A stretch of 64,000 nucleotides of DNA from Terana coerulea. Its lineage: Eukaryota > Basidiomycota > Agaricomycetes > Polyporales > Phanerochaetaceae. Made by a program: the position numbers and the translations under genes. The stretch spans positions 124,001 through 188,000 of the forward strand of contig JAKOGH010001085.1 of NCBI GenBank assembly GCA_024811115.1, given 5' to 3'. The notes beneath the pieces were generated by a model. That model saw only the letters and a program-made list of their open reading frames with translations, did no database searches and had not been told where the DNA came from. Of the stretch, positions 33,751 to 45,791 are shown piece by piece (positions within the stretch are counted from its first letter, which is position 1; every line of letters starts with the position of its first letter).

Positions 33751-35179
33751 TTGCCAGAGGCCCAAACTCGTGCTTCTTGTGTATGCAAACATGTCAGGAC
33801 GCATATATGCGGGTTCTCCATTCCAACGTGTGCAAGCGGCGAACGAGGGTACGTTACTCAGAGTGTAGGTGAGACTCTGTGGATTCCTCGTAGGGTTGTC
33901 CTTGCCACACAGAAGGCTGGTGTCTCGTCCGGGCTCGCTCTTAGTTCCGTCGTCGTTGCTTTTGTGCTGCCGATGTTTACTCAGCCGGATGTGCGCGAGA
34001 GACGATGTATGAGAAATGTACTGACGGTCCAAAGACGGTCGAGTCGGTGACCTCGGCGACTAACGGTGCGTGGCCTAATCCTTCCTCGCACACGAGCTTT
34101 CATAACACGCCGATCGTTCCTTAACAGAGTCGTTAGCGTCATCTGCCAGGGCTACACTTCAACATCTCACCCATGGTCCAGAACACGGCCCGCCACCGCC
34201 GCCACCAGCAGCACCACACACCACTGACCAAGCAGGTTCACGCGGCTGTGGACAAATTCTACGAATTCGACAGCCGCGGTGTACGCGCATACGAAATCGC
34301 TGATCGCGCCGCAATTCAGTCCAAGCTCGTCGTCGCAACGTGCCGCTTATGCCGCTGCGTGGCCGATACGGGTTTGTGCCCGATGAGTCCTTCCGTGTTC
34401 GCCTGGTTTTGTTCCTGGCTATAATTGTGGATGGTCTCGACACGCTCGTCTTGACGCGCACGCGCTTTCCCCGTCTGTCGGGCTTGTATCGGTGCTGCTG
34501 CCGACCCTATAATTTGTCAGTGCTGTACAATTGAATCGGTTAGCGACTGTTCTTAACGCGCACTCTCGCTTCGCGCCATTCCAGGCGCCGTTGCAATTGC
34601 AATGTTCAGTACGCTTCCAGGTCTGGACTTTCGAAACCCCCCGGGCGACAGTGTACGAATATTCTCCGTAAAGGCCTTACGACATAAGTTGCGTCATGTC
34701 TCGGCTGCCCGATTCGCCCATACTCGTTACTCACGTCGCTCTCAAATGTATCCGTGCTCACTGAAACTTGTTGCAGCTGTCAACCGCGATCACAGACCTT
34801 GGGGAGCATCTGCCAACTGAGAATCAGTCTCGTGGAAAGCGAAACAACCACTGTGCGTACTTGTCCGTTGTACTTGTCCGTGGTGTCTGGTGTTGAGCTT
34901 AGATGCTACCGGCGTCCAAACAGCGCATAATGGAAGCCAAGCGCTCACGAAGACAATGTCAAGGCTGCGTCAGATATGGCTGCACATGTCAGGCACGAAT
35001 ACACGTACATCGCTTCGAACACAAGCTTGCAGTATATGGGACCTGCTACCAAAACAAGGCAGGCGTGTCAGCCGCGCGGTTATCAAAATGAGGACATTCG
35101 GCTCGCCTTCGAAGGTGGTACTAGAAAACGCTTCACCAAAGGAGTATGATCCTAGTATCAAGTCAGTAGCCTCGAGAGA
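33751..35179. other. Intergenic, no gene supported
   Basis: 1.4 kb with short frames only. A frame from 34173 (MVQNTARHRRHQQHH) is low-complexity and unsupported. Weak similarity at 35050-35125 to the left repeat arm's flank. Confidence 0.4.
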
Positions 35180-35837
35180 TAGAGGAATTCAGGTGCGTGT
35201 TGGTTTCGCTCGCGAGTCCATCGAGGACCCACAAGTTACTTATCCCGAGGACCACGAAAAGGTCCGCACCAGGACGAGCATCGTTCAGATGCTCACCCTC
35301 CCTCGGGACGCACCTTTATTGTGTTGTTCCTTGTTATTTTGAGGGTATATTCGAATTCCTTGAGGGGTGCTTGAGGACAGACGCCGCGACGTCGACAGTC
35401 TTGAGTCCGGCGAGGCCGGGGAGGCCTGAGGCCCTGAGGCTTCCGCCCTCTTGCTGCCCGAACCCCTGGTGTATCTGCTGCCGCATCGGTTTAGCTTGGG
35501 TTCGGCGGGTTTGGTTTCCCAGCGCAGCCTCGAAGGGGCCCGCGCGGTACTCATCCCGAGAGCCGCGAAGAGGCTCCGCCAGGACAAACATCCAACCTGG
35601 GGAATGCCTGTCCTCCCTCGGGGAAGGGTGTAGATGGAAGAGAAGATTCGGATAGCGAAGGCGAGGAAGAGTGGTGAAGAGAAGTAGGAGGCCGAGACTC
35701 GGAGGCAAGTGAGAGGGAAGAAGGGAAGAGAGCTGAGGGCCGTTGAGGGCAAACGACCTGGTATTTATACGGTGTGCGGCTGACAAGTCACGGTCAGCCT
35801 CGTTGATCGTCAGTCAACATACCGCGTAAACATGGCG
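35180..35837 (-). repeat. Inverted repeat, right arm
   Basis: Reverse complement of 26601-27250 with the same TATA-like box (35761-35771), pyrimidine leader and encoded MFVLAEPLRGSRDEYRAG. Here the frame stops earlier, at 35334. Differences are scattered substitutions and small indels, so the copies are fairly recent but not identical. Confidence 0.75.
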
Positions 35838-36279
35838 CGTCTCGCTCGATCGCGTCCGACGGTCAGCCTTGCCGAATGTGGAAGGTATGCCAAAACGGGC
35901 AAGTTTGCCTTCGGGATTACCCGACCGCCACTTAGCGCCGTCCCGAAGGGCGTTGAGTAGCCTCATGTTGATGCGCCCTTCCGCGTCATCGGAAGAGATC
36001 GCTCTCAGGTCCAGATACATGACGTTTGTCGACAAGAAGCGTTGGCAAATGATCAGCCCCTTCTCAGTATATTCAATAAGCTGAGCTGAGAGCCGTGGCC
36101 GCGGAGGTCAGTTCCAACCTTCAGGTCAATTTGGTTGGACATTTCCACTAACGCCCATGTTGGTAGCGTTGCCGTACGATGAGTTCACTCAGGCGGGTCG
36201 CAAGCGTCAAAGTTCGGAAGGCACAACATGATGATTGATACAGAAAGCTCTATAGTATTGCAGGAGTACTGTTTGGCTA
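35838..36279. other. Intergenic
   Basis: No gene recognised between the right repeat arm and the end of the DUF2009 gene. Confidence 0.4.
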
Positions 36280-38015
36280 TTACCAGTCGCCATCGAATCC
36301 GATAAATCCTGCACACATTATTTAGCGATTTGTTAAACTCTGGCAGCGCAGACCACTCACCGGTCAATAAGAAGATTGGGAAGTATCTCTTCTTCTCCAG
36401 CGAGGAGCACCAGTTCCATGCCGACGTAAGACGCCCATCGATACACGACCCTGCGTCGAAGAAGTTGTCTGCACCTGAGCCGTCGAATCCGTGGCGGAAA
36501 AAGTCCCCGAGGATCTCTCGCGTGCAACCCTCAACGGAGCCAAACTCGTCCTCGATGTACGAGCGAATCGCGGGCTTCTCCATGAGTTCCGGGATCTTGG
36601 AAACCGTGTTGCATATGGGGAGGAGGATGCGGTAAATTTGCGAGTATTTGTCTGTGAATTGTTGGTGTTAGACTACGTCCCTGTCGCACCGAAATGTGCG
36701 ATGAATGGAGACTTACCAATGAACATGAGCGCGTTTGGTACATTGTGATCTCCCATGTGGATGACCGACGAGCCCACCCAAGAGCCAATGCTCCGCTGAG
36801 CACGGTTCAAGATGGCATGCATCATGCGAGAGGTTTTGGGTGCTGCTTGAACTCGGTTGAGTCCCTGACCTGTGTCGCGAAGACGGTACGGGACATTTTC
36901 TGAGAGTAGGTCTGACTCCGCCAAGTACCACAGATGGAAGAAATCTGGGTATACGAGTTAGTCGTAGGCGTCTACGAAGGACCTTAGGGCATACCGTGCA
37001 GGATTTCCCGCCAAAGAGTCAAACTCTGGAGAACATAGGCATACTGCTTCGAATGATCGTGGCTTAGTCGGGCACCGCCCCTCCCGCTTCGGATGGCCAG
37101 ACTGTGCTTGGGGTCCTTTGGCTGTGTGGGGTGGAAATGCTCCTTCAGGCTAGCAATCATACGGTCGCACGGGTCGCGGTTTGTACGCAAGAACGCGTGA
37201 TTGTCGCCTATACTATATAAGCACTGGCGAACGCTCTCCTGGCTTAGGCCTTTTCGCTCGTACTTGGCGGCCAGGGTCTCAATTGCGCGCTCCTTGGCCT
37301 TGATTTCCTTCTGGATATCCCTCCTCGTACGACCGTCTGAATAGATCTCTTTTGTCGCCACGGCCACAAGGTCCTCCTTCAGCAAGTCCTCAGCTCCATG
37401 TTCCTCCAGTATGCTGTACACCGTTCGTATTGGGCGAACGCAGGAGAAATCAAGCAGGTTTTTCACCTCAGGTGTTTGGCTATCCTGAAACGAGTCTCAG
37501 AAGGGCGGCGGGGATGGGTGTTAAGGCGGACTTACCTGGAGTAGGTAAATGAGCTTCCCGTAGGTAGACCTCATCTTGTCTGGGTTCATGATTTTGTGGC
37601 GGCGGCCAAGCTCAAAGAGTTGTTGGTAGAAGTCTTCGTTCGATGCGAAGTCTCTGTCTTGAAACAGCTCTTGTCCCTGCTTGTAGTCGGCACTCAAGAC
37701 CAGACCGGACATGATAGCACAGAGCTCCTTGATCTGGTGAACAATGCGCTTCGCCTTGGACAGTCCGAAACCGATGGTGTCAATCTTGTCAGTGTACTCT
37801 GAGACGTTAAGAGCGGCCTCCAACAGACGAAGGTACTTGCGCTCGCCGAGAGTCAACCGGACCGGAATGAATTTCGCTCGTTCGACGAACCATTCCCCGA
37901 CGGGACCGCCCGCGGTCGGTTGGGCATCGAGAACGATGGGCTGTTCCGGAGGTACGTTGACTAACTGCTCGAGCTCGTCGTCTGAGTCCATTGCGTCTTC
38001 ATGATCAACGTCCAT
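36280..38015 (-). CDS. DUF2009 (UPF0652) family protein
   Basis: A conserved eukaryotic family without settled function. Five exons (38015-37536, 37484-36995, 36944-36717, 36651-36361, 36308-36280) give about 505 residues. Conserved blocks: FYQQLFELGRRHKIMNPDKM, RDIQKEIKAKERAIETLAAK, RQCLYSIGDNHAFLRTNRDP, AIRSGRGGARLSHDHSKQY, YVLQSLTLWREILHDFFHLW, GQGLNRVQAAPKTSRMMHAI, GSSVIHMGDHNVPNALMFI, GSGADNFFDAGSCIDGRLTS and the C-terminal FPIFLLTGFIGFDGDW. The ATG at 38015 starts an acidic N-terminus (MDVDHEDAMDSDDELEQL). Intact. It starts only 17 bases after the stop of the B-box gene on the same strand, hinting at a shared transcript. Confidence 0.93.
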
Positions 38016-38032
38016 CTATGCCGTCATTAATT

Positions 38033-38496
38033 TCAAGCCGCCGCTGTCTTCGTAGGACGTACCGACACTCCATTGGTGGGCTGTTCACCGGAAACTGCTC
38101 CGTTCTCCGACTTCTTCGTCCCTGTGCTCGCAAGGGGTTTTGTGGTATGGGTCTTTCGCGAGCCTTTTCGATGCTGAGAGGCGTAGCATACTTCGCAGTA
38201 GTTGTCACCGCAGTCTCCGCAATGCAATTGAGCGGGTTGATCTGGCCAGACCTCGTCGGTCAAGATTCAAGAAGGCCCGAGGTATCTCAGGATCGCTCAC
38301 CTTCACATTCCACGCAGAACCCTTCTGCCGCCCCGGAGTCCTTGGTTTCCTCGTCCCATCCCCCTTCCGGCTGGTCCTTGAAATCTGGATGCTCTAGAGT
38401 TTCGGACTTGTCATTCAGGATGGTGTCCAGAGAGAATGCGGATGGCGCCGCGGTCTCGGGCGGTGTCTCCGCGTTCTCTGTACTGTCCGCGGTCAT
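38033..38496 (-). CDS. Small B-box-type zinc-finger protein
   Basis: Two exons (38496-38301 and 38241-38033) joined by a 59-base intron encode about 134 residues. The N-terminal half is acidic and disordered (MTADSTENAETPPETA, NDKSETLEHPDFKDQPEGGW). The second half has GFCVECEDQPAQLHCGDCGD followed by NYCEVCYASQHRKGSRKTH, giving the C-x2-C, C-x2-C, C-x2-C, H..H spacing of a B-box. The rest is a low-complexity tail (TGTKKSENGAVSGEQP). The acceptor was chosen at 38242 to keep the zinc ligands in frame. It diverges from SEC18 and lies 17 bases upstream of the DUF2009 gene. Confidence 0.82.
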
Positions 38497-39123
38497 TGAG
38501 GAAGACGAGAAGAGTCCGAGAAAGTTGAAGAGAGGAATTTTCGGGAGTGCGGTGAGGTGGCGGCGTGGAGGGTGTGTGGCGGAAAGTAGAAAAGCACGAG
38601 TTGGCTTCTGCCATGACGGAACAAAGCGTGCGCGGTGGGCACATAGCACGACCCGGCGTAATGCATGAATGTCACCGAGACCGAGTCGTTCTAGACAGCT
38701 TAGAGGAGTGCGGAAGAGTTGACGTACTAGGCTAAGGGCCGTGAAATGCTCGCAGTACCTGCTTGGTCGTTCTCAGTCTGGCACCTGACATCTCCGTCCC
38801 ATGATCTCTGCGCGCAACCTCTGGTGTACACATTCTTATAGCTCTCGAGCAGCTACGCTCTAACCAATATGCATGTCTATCCCGCTCTGAACGGAGAATA
38901 ATAACGATGTAGCATCAAACAAGACGCAGCAGCAGCAGTAGACTGACGTGGTACATAGCCACAGCGCACTCAAGACCACGACCACCATCTCCACGAAACC
39001 TCTGTTACCTTAACGCCCTCTGGACACGATATATACCGTCATACACGTCTTTGGCACTGACTTTGGACTTTCCTTCGCTTCATCCTCGCTCGAAATTCGT
39101 GAACCACCCCAAGAGCTGCAATC
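38497..39123. other. Divergent promoter of the B-box gene and SEC18
   Basis: 627 bases without recognised coding sequence. A CAG-repeat patch (agcagcagcagtag) lies near 38927. Confidence 0.45.
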
Positions 39124-41884
39124 ATGAGCTTCTTTAGCAGGTCTGGTGGAGGCAACCAGCCTCCGCAACAACCATACTCTCGTCTCCCACCAGGCAGCAC
39201 AAGTGGCCTTCCTTCCGCTCCCCACGCAGGCCAACGTGTGCCAGCACCTCGCTACGATGACCCTAGGGCGTACGAGAAGCAGGGATATGGCAGGCAAACG
39301 GCCCCGCCTCAGAGAGGAGTGTACGTTCTTCGATGCTGCTTATTCTCTGCAGTCCATCTTATTGCGATGTGTTTGCTAGGTATACGGTGGTATCTGCACC
39401 TAATCAGCCACTCGCTCTGACGAACTGTCTCATCGTCCACCCGTCCGACTTCCAACAAGGGCAGCATGTCGTGGTGAAGCAGCAATATCCATTAACCACC
39501 AGGTACGTCATATTTACCGCAACAAAGGAACAACTCATTCATATACACACAGACATGATACCTCGGGTCAGATTGCTCCTGGGACAGTCGGTGCAGGCGG
39601 ATTGCAGCGAACTTGGGCTGGGCTCTCTTTGGCCGGAGACCAGGTCACAGTCGAATCTTATCCAGGTAACCCTCCGTACCTCCAGTCCGTCGACATTGAG
39701 GTCGGATTCATCAGGCGTGGGACTGAGATCGCCGAGGCATTCTCTGCCGACGAAATGGCTCAGAACTTCCTCCGTGCATACAACGGCATCATCTTCACGC
39801 ACGGGCAACTCTTGGTCTTCGACTTCCACGGACAGAGTTTGAAGCTGCAAGTCGTCGGTCTACAAACCGTTGATCTGCCAAATGCTGCTGCTTCGCAAGG
39901 CCACCCGAGCTCAGGCCTTCTCATGGAGAAGACCGACTTAACCTTCATCAAGGCAGCGGACAGCACGATCAAGCTGAAATCGAGCGCGAAGAAGTATGTA
40001 CGCGTCGAACACCACGCTGTGCACTATTGATATTCTTCACAGAGCACCACCGAATGCAATTCTTGCACCGAACTTCAAGTTTGAGGACATGGGTATCGGA
40101 GGCTTGGACTCAGAGTTCAGCACCATCTTCCGTCGCGCCTTTGCTTCCCGTGTCTTCCCACCGTCTCTCGTAGAGAAGCTCGGTATCCAGCACGTCAAGG
40201 GCATCCTGCTACATGGTCCTCCGGGTACTGGTAAAACCTTGATGGCCAGGCAGATTGGCAAGATGTTGAATGCGCGCGAACCCAAGATTGTCAACGGTCC
40301 TGAGATCCTCAACAAGTTCGTTGGTCAGTCTGAGGAGAATATTCGAAAGCTGTTCGCAGACGCCGAGAAAGAGGTATGTTAGACTATTTCTCGCAGCGTT
40401 CTCTATCGTTGAAATGCGTCTTTCCGCAGTACAAAGAGAAGGGCGACGAGAGCGGTCTTCACATTATCATTTTCGATGAGTTGGACGCTATCTGCAAGCA
40501 GCGTGGATCCACTTCAGGTGGAACCGGCGTTGGTGATAGTATTGTCAAACCAGCTGTTGTCTAAGGCAAGCTGATACCTTCTCGTGAGTATTCGTATTTT
40601 TGACATTTGCTTTACAGATGGATGGTGTGGATCAACTGAACAACATTCTGCTCATCGGTATGACCAACCGACTTGACATGATCGACGAGGCCTTGCTGCG
40701 TCCCGGCCGTTTGGAAGTCCATATGGAAATTTCCCTGCCCGACGAGAAGGGCCGTCTACAGATCCTGAACATTCATACGACGAAGATGCGGACAAACGGT
40801 GTCATGGAGCGAGACGTTGACCTGGTAGAACTCGCCGAACAAACCAAAAACTTCTCAGGAGCCGAACTCAACGGTTTAGTCAAGAGCGCGACCTCCTTTG
40901 CCTTCAGCCGACACGTCAAAGTGAGTTTTCAACTCGTCGAGACGGACCTTGTGGGCTAACCATCTGATAGGTAGGTACTCTGGCTGGCATCAGCGATGAC
41001 ATTGAGAACCTCCGTGTCAACCGTAATGACTTCCTGAACGCACTTGACGAAGTCACCCCAGCCTTCGGCGTAGCCAAGGAGGAGCTCGAACAAGTCGTTC
41101 AGAACGGCATCATTCACTACGACAAGGTTGTCGACGAGATTCTCCGCTCTGGACAACTCTTCGTCGACCAAGTCCGCACCTCGACGCGTACACCGCTCGT
41201 CAGCCTGCTCCTCCATGGCCCTCCTGCATCCGGAAAGACTGCCCTCGCCGCGACCATCGCTCGCGCATCGGATTATCCGTTCATGAAGCTGGTATCTCCC
41301 GATGATATGGTTGGATACTCTGAGACTCAGAAGGTCGCTGCTATCAGCAAGATCTTCGCGGACAGTTACAAGAGTCCTCTTAGCGTCATCGTCGTAGACA
41401 GCTTGGAGCGTCTCCTTGGTATGTCGTGTTGCTTGCGTGAAGCCCCGTTGTACTCATCAATCTTTCAGACTTCACTCCCATTGGGCCGCGATTCTCGAAT
41501 TCCGTACTGCAAACGTTGATGGTTCTGTTCTCGAGGAGACCCCCGAAGGGTCGGCGTCTGCTCATTATCGCGACCACTTCGTTGCGTCCTATCCTCACGG
41601 ACCTCGGTCTATCTGAGTCCTTTGACTCAGAAGTTCGCGTGCCTCCGGTTTCCAACCTACGTCAGCTCGAGATCGTCTTGGACGAGTGGGACCTGATTCG
41701 GGACCCACGTGAACGCCAACACACCATCCGAACGCTACAGGAGGCTGGTCTCGACGGTGGTGACCATGACGCAGGCTTGAATATCGGAATCAAGAAACTG
41801 CTCAGTATCATAGAGATGGCTAGGCAGGAGCCTGAGGCTGTCGGCGATCGGTTGGTTAGCTCGCTCATGGGATTGGGAATGTGA
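39124..41884 (+). CDS. SEC18: Sec18/NSF, AAA+ ATPase that disassembles SNARE complexes, one frame break
   Basis: Hexameric ATPase of vesicle fusion, working with alpha-SNAP. Exons: 39124-39320, 39380-39502, 39553-39993, 40043-40373, 40430-40565, 40618-40920, 40971-41418 and 41469-41884. N domain: [40 protein letters not shown]1 has Walker [21 protein letters not shown], Walker [16 protein letters not shown] and [21 protein letters not shown]2 has [20 protein letters not shown] and [11 protein letters not shown], with C-terminal [20 protein letters not shown]. One extra A in 40547-40549 shifts the frame just before VNQLLSK. The intron after that exon (40566-40617) begins with GC, not GT. Otherwise complete. 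Confidence 0.95.
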
Positions 41885-43261
41885 TGATTTGGGGAACTGT
41901 TTAGGCATTGTACAATTATTAGCATAATGAACACAATACATGTAGCTCTGCAATGTCACTCAATATTTATACTGAGGAGTGCATATACCCAGCTTGAACG
42001 AGACGAGACTAACCTCGGGCACATCCGAAGGTGGCGCTTAGGTTCAGTTAGGAGGCCAAACGGTACATGTCTTCTCATTCCACCCCCTACCAAACACTCT
42101 GCCATCTACCACCACTGGTTTAGCTCTATCGAATGCTATCTAACCTGCGACATTCTCAAATATCGTTGCTACACGCGCTCGAGTCACGCTTGTCTGTTCG
42201 CAGTGGTCCCACGAAACCCTATGTGCCATAGTACATCGCAAGCGTTGTCCGACCTGGCAGAGTCTTATAGGTTGTCTCTCCTTGATTGACCGGAGAGGCT
42301 GGCAATAATGTCAACGTTACTTACATTGTGGCAGGTATATCTGCACGACGCGAGAGAATTTCCATCCATCTACCTCCCGACTTCACCAGGGCGAATGTCA
42401 AACAGACTTGAAGACATTTATCAAAACAGCGGGCATAACTTGGAGGGACGAGCGAGAGTAATTGTTTCAGGTGAGTAAGACTTATCAATGCGCTATGGTC
42501 GTATGATCTCACTTTTCTTCGGCTGGAGGTGCTGTTCCTCGCGGCGTCGCCCTGGTACGGTATGTATGCACGTGCAAGAGCGCACGAAAGCCTAGAATCT
42601 ACGGTCTTGAAACTCCTTACACCCGTTTCATCGCATGGAACTGAAGACATTCTGCTTTATTGCGACATCATCGCATGACCGACGCTCATCCCCGCTTCTG
42701 CCTGAGCCAAGTTACCGTCCATACCTCTCCCGCCCCGCAGAGTAGAAGCACCCATCTGTGGTTCTTGCGTATCGGCTTGATGCTGAATCAATACAGAAAG
42801 CCCAGCGCACAACGTCCGACCTTGTACTATTGCGGTACCGTGGCAATCGTGCCTGGGAGCCTCATGCACTCGTACCACAACTGCAGCCATGTTCTACAAG
42901 TACCTTCACGAGATCTGCTCTCGCCGCTGCGCATGCCATACGTATCTGCTTGAACCCAGGCCCCAGCCGGCGGTCGGGTAGCTCGGTGTGTCCGAGGGAT
43001 CTTGTGGGAAGTACCGCTTGGAGGGCGCCATCACTCCTCATCTCATCATGTCGTCGTGTGGCTACCGACTGTCCACAATGTTTCGTAAGTGGTTTCGCCG
43101 ACCCTCTGATTGCGAAAGCTATTTAGCAGTCGCGAACCCGTGGTGGGCACAGGCGCCCTAAACGATATATTAACGGCCTTCGATGCGTTCGTGTGGCCCC
43201 AGGGCCAGGATATCCCTTCCACCTCCCGGTTGACTCGTTCACGACCCGCACGCGCCGCACG
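41885..43261. other. Intergenic, no gene seen
   Basis: 1.4 kb between SEC18 and the first sedolisin. Short unsupported frames only. The last 150 bases presumably hold the sedolisin promoter. Confidence 0.45.
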
Positions 43262-45791
43262 ATGAAGGCCTCCATAGCCTGGGTTCTGCTCGCCTTCTCC
43301 GCTTTTGCCTGCGCGGCACCCCCGTCGAGGCAGGCTCTGAAGGTCAAGGAAACGATCAACGTTCCAAGGGGATGGACGAAGCGGTCTGAAGCTCCGCGGG
43401 ATCTTACCATAGACCTGCGCATTGCTCTTCCTCAGCCCAACTTCTCGGTCTTGGAAAAGCACTTGTACGAAGTTAGGTAAGTTTAGCTCCTTTTAAACGC
43501 TGCCGCCTGGCACTGTTCTGATGGAGCACGCAGCGACCCGTTCCATGAACGCTACGGAGCCCACCTGACGCAAGACGAAGTCAACGACCTCATCGCTCCT
43601 CACCCCGAGAGCGTCGACCAAGTCAAGGCATGGCTCGCTTCGCATGGCATTTCCGAGAAACACTGCTCTCATTCGCCAGCCGGAGATTGGATCAAGGTCA
43701 AGGTCCCTGTCAGTCTTGCCGAGGAAATGCTTGATGCGGTTAGTCAACGCTTGTTTCAACTTGACGTTGTATGAAGGCATGGAACGCTGACTCAACATGC
43801 TTCGGCAGAAATACGACATCTGGGCACACTCCAGCGGAGATACGCTCGTCCGCACCACATCGTACAGCTTGCCCGAGCATCTGCACGATCATATCGAGCT
43901 CATTCAGCCGACGACGCTCTTCTCGCTCTTCAGCCCTTTGAAGACGACTTTCCACTTCGACCAGGTCGATCAGGCTGACCAGGCTGCCGCACTTGCTCAG
44001 AATGCGCCCGCCATCAGCGTTCCGTCGGCTTCCAATGGCCAGGTGGACGCAAGCTGCAACTCGACGATCACCGTCACGTGTCTCAAGGAGTTGTACAACG
44101 CGGTGGGCGTTACCCCCAAGGCGAATATCGGCAACCAGATTGCCGCTACTGGCTATCTGAACCAATTCGCCAGCTTCTCCGACCTTCAAGCATTCTACAA
44201 GGATCAGGTTCCGGCTGCAGTCAACTCTTCCTTCAAGGTCATTTCCATCAATGGTACGTTCTGTGGTCCTCTCTTTTGGTGTCCTGTTTCTCATCGGTAG
44301 ATTTCAGGAGGACAAAACAACCAGAGCTCTCCCGGAGGAGAAGCCAACCTCGGTCAGCATCTCAGTGCCCTAGAGAGATATACGCTTTTGAACACGCGCT
44401 GTAGATACCCAATTTGCGTTCGGTATTGCGCACCCTATCCCCGCAACCTTTTACACGACGGCCGGAAGCCCGCCTTTCGTCCCGAGTGTGGGCACTCCTA
44501 CCGACTCCAATGAGCCTTACCTGGACGTAAGTCTTGCCATGTACCGATTCACTGTTCATGGTCTGACTTCTTGACGTAGTGGCTGGATTTCGTTTTGAGC
44601 CACCCGAACCCTCCGCAAACTATCAGGTTGGTTTACCTCATTATTTCAAATTTCTGCTGATAATATTATGCAATATCAGCACGAGTTACGCGGATGAGGA
44701 ACAGACCGGTACGCATCTCTGTACAGCTTCACGTACGACACAACTGATAGAAAATGTTTAGTCCCGGTGTCTTTCGCGCAGAGGGCCTGCAATGGCTTCG
44801 CTCAACTCGGTCAGTTCACCCTTATTGTTCATGCTGCCATTTTTTCGACATGTTTTCGCAGGTGCACGTGGAGTCTCTCTCACCTTCAGCTCTGGAGATG
44901 GCGGTGTTGGCGATGGCGACCCTGATCCCGCTACCAGCGAGTGCCTCTCGAACGACGGCAAGAACAGGACCGAGTTCTTGCCTCTTTTCCCTCCCTCTTG
45001 CCCATTGTGAGTGTTCTAGTCACATGTAGGTAGCATTACCTCATCTTCTCTCCAGCGTGACTGCCGTGGGAGGTACCATCCACGTTCCCGAAACAGCGGT
45101 AGACTTCTCGGGCGGTGGTTTCAGCAATGTGGTAATTACTTTCCATTTAAACGGTTTTGGGCGCGGCGAGGCTGATCGTGAGCTGTAGTTCCCTCGTCCT
45201 GCTTTCCAGGCACTCGCGGTTCCAGAATTCCTGAGCAAGCTGGCACCTGGCACCTACGCAGGCCTGTTTAACCGGTGTGTACCTACTCTCCTACTCTGAC
45301 TTATTGTGGCTAAATGCATTGCGCGTAGGGCCGGACGAGTGCGTTGCGTTTTATATCTGCCATTCGTTTCTGTGACTCATATTGCGCTTTTTAGGGTATC
45401 CCAGATGTCGCCGCTCAGGCTGACAACTTCCGCATCTTCTTCAACGGACGCCCGGGTCTCATTGGTGGCACTTCGGCCGCCGCCCCGACGTTCGCTGGCT
45501 TCGTCTCTTTGCTGAACGATGCTCGTCTCCGGGCTGGTCTGCCGTCGCTGGGATTCTTGAACCCTCTTGTTTACACCATCGGAGCGCTTCATCCCACGGG
45601 CTTCAACGATATCACCACCGGCAACAACCCCGGATGTGGAACGCCTGGCTTCAACGTAAGTCAGGCAATTGGTGTGTTGGGAGTCATGCTTAACATGGGT
45701 CATCCAGGCTACCAAAGGATGGGACCCCGTTACTGGCTTGGGTACACCCAACTTTGGCGAGCTGAAGAAGCTTGTTACTCTCGGACTTTAG
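43262..45791 (+). CDS. Secreted sedolisin / tripeptidyl peptidase, copy 1
   Basis: Family S53 serine-carboxyl peptidase, acid-active and secreted. Signal peptide [18 protein letters not shown], then a prodomain ([54 protein letters not shown]). In the mature region the catalytic Glu and Asp lie in GEANLDTQF, the oxyanion Asp in [18 protein letters not shown] and the catalytic Ser in [20 protein letters not shown]. The end reads [19 protein letters not shown]. About 14 exons with short introns, including a 10-base micro-exon at 45329-45338 and an intron (44254-44307) absent from the other two copies. No frame breaks found. Likely role: extracellular protein breakdown for nutrition. Confidence 0.93.

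Noticed and set aside
26601..35837. LTR retrotransposon with LTRs at both ends
   Set aside because: The repeats are inverted rather than direct, no reverse transcriptase or integrase is present, and ordinary genes lie between them.
36330..36748. Plus-strand frames over the DUF2009 gene
   Set aside because: Antisense shadows of a well-supported multi-exon gene.
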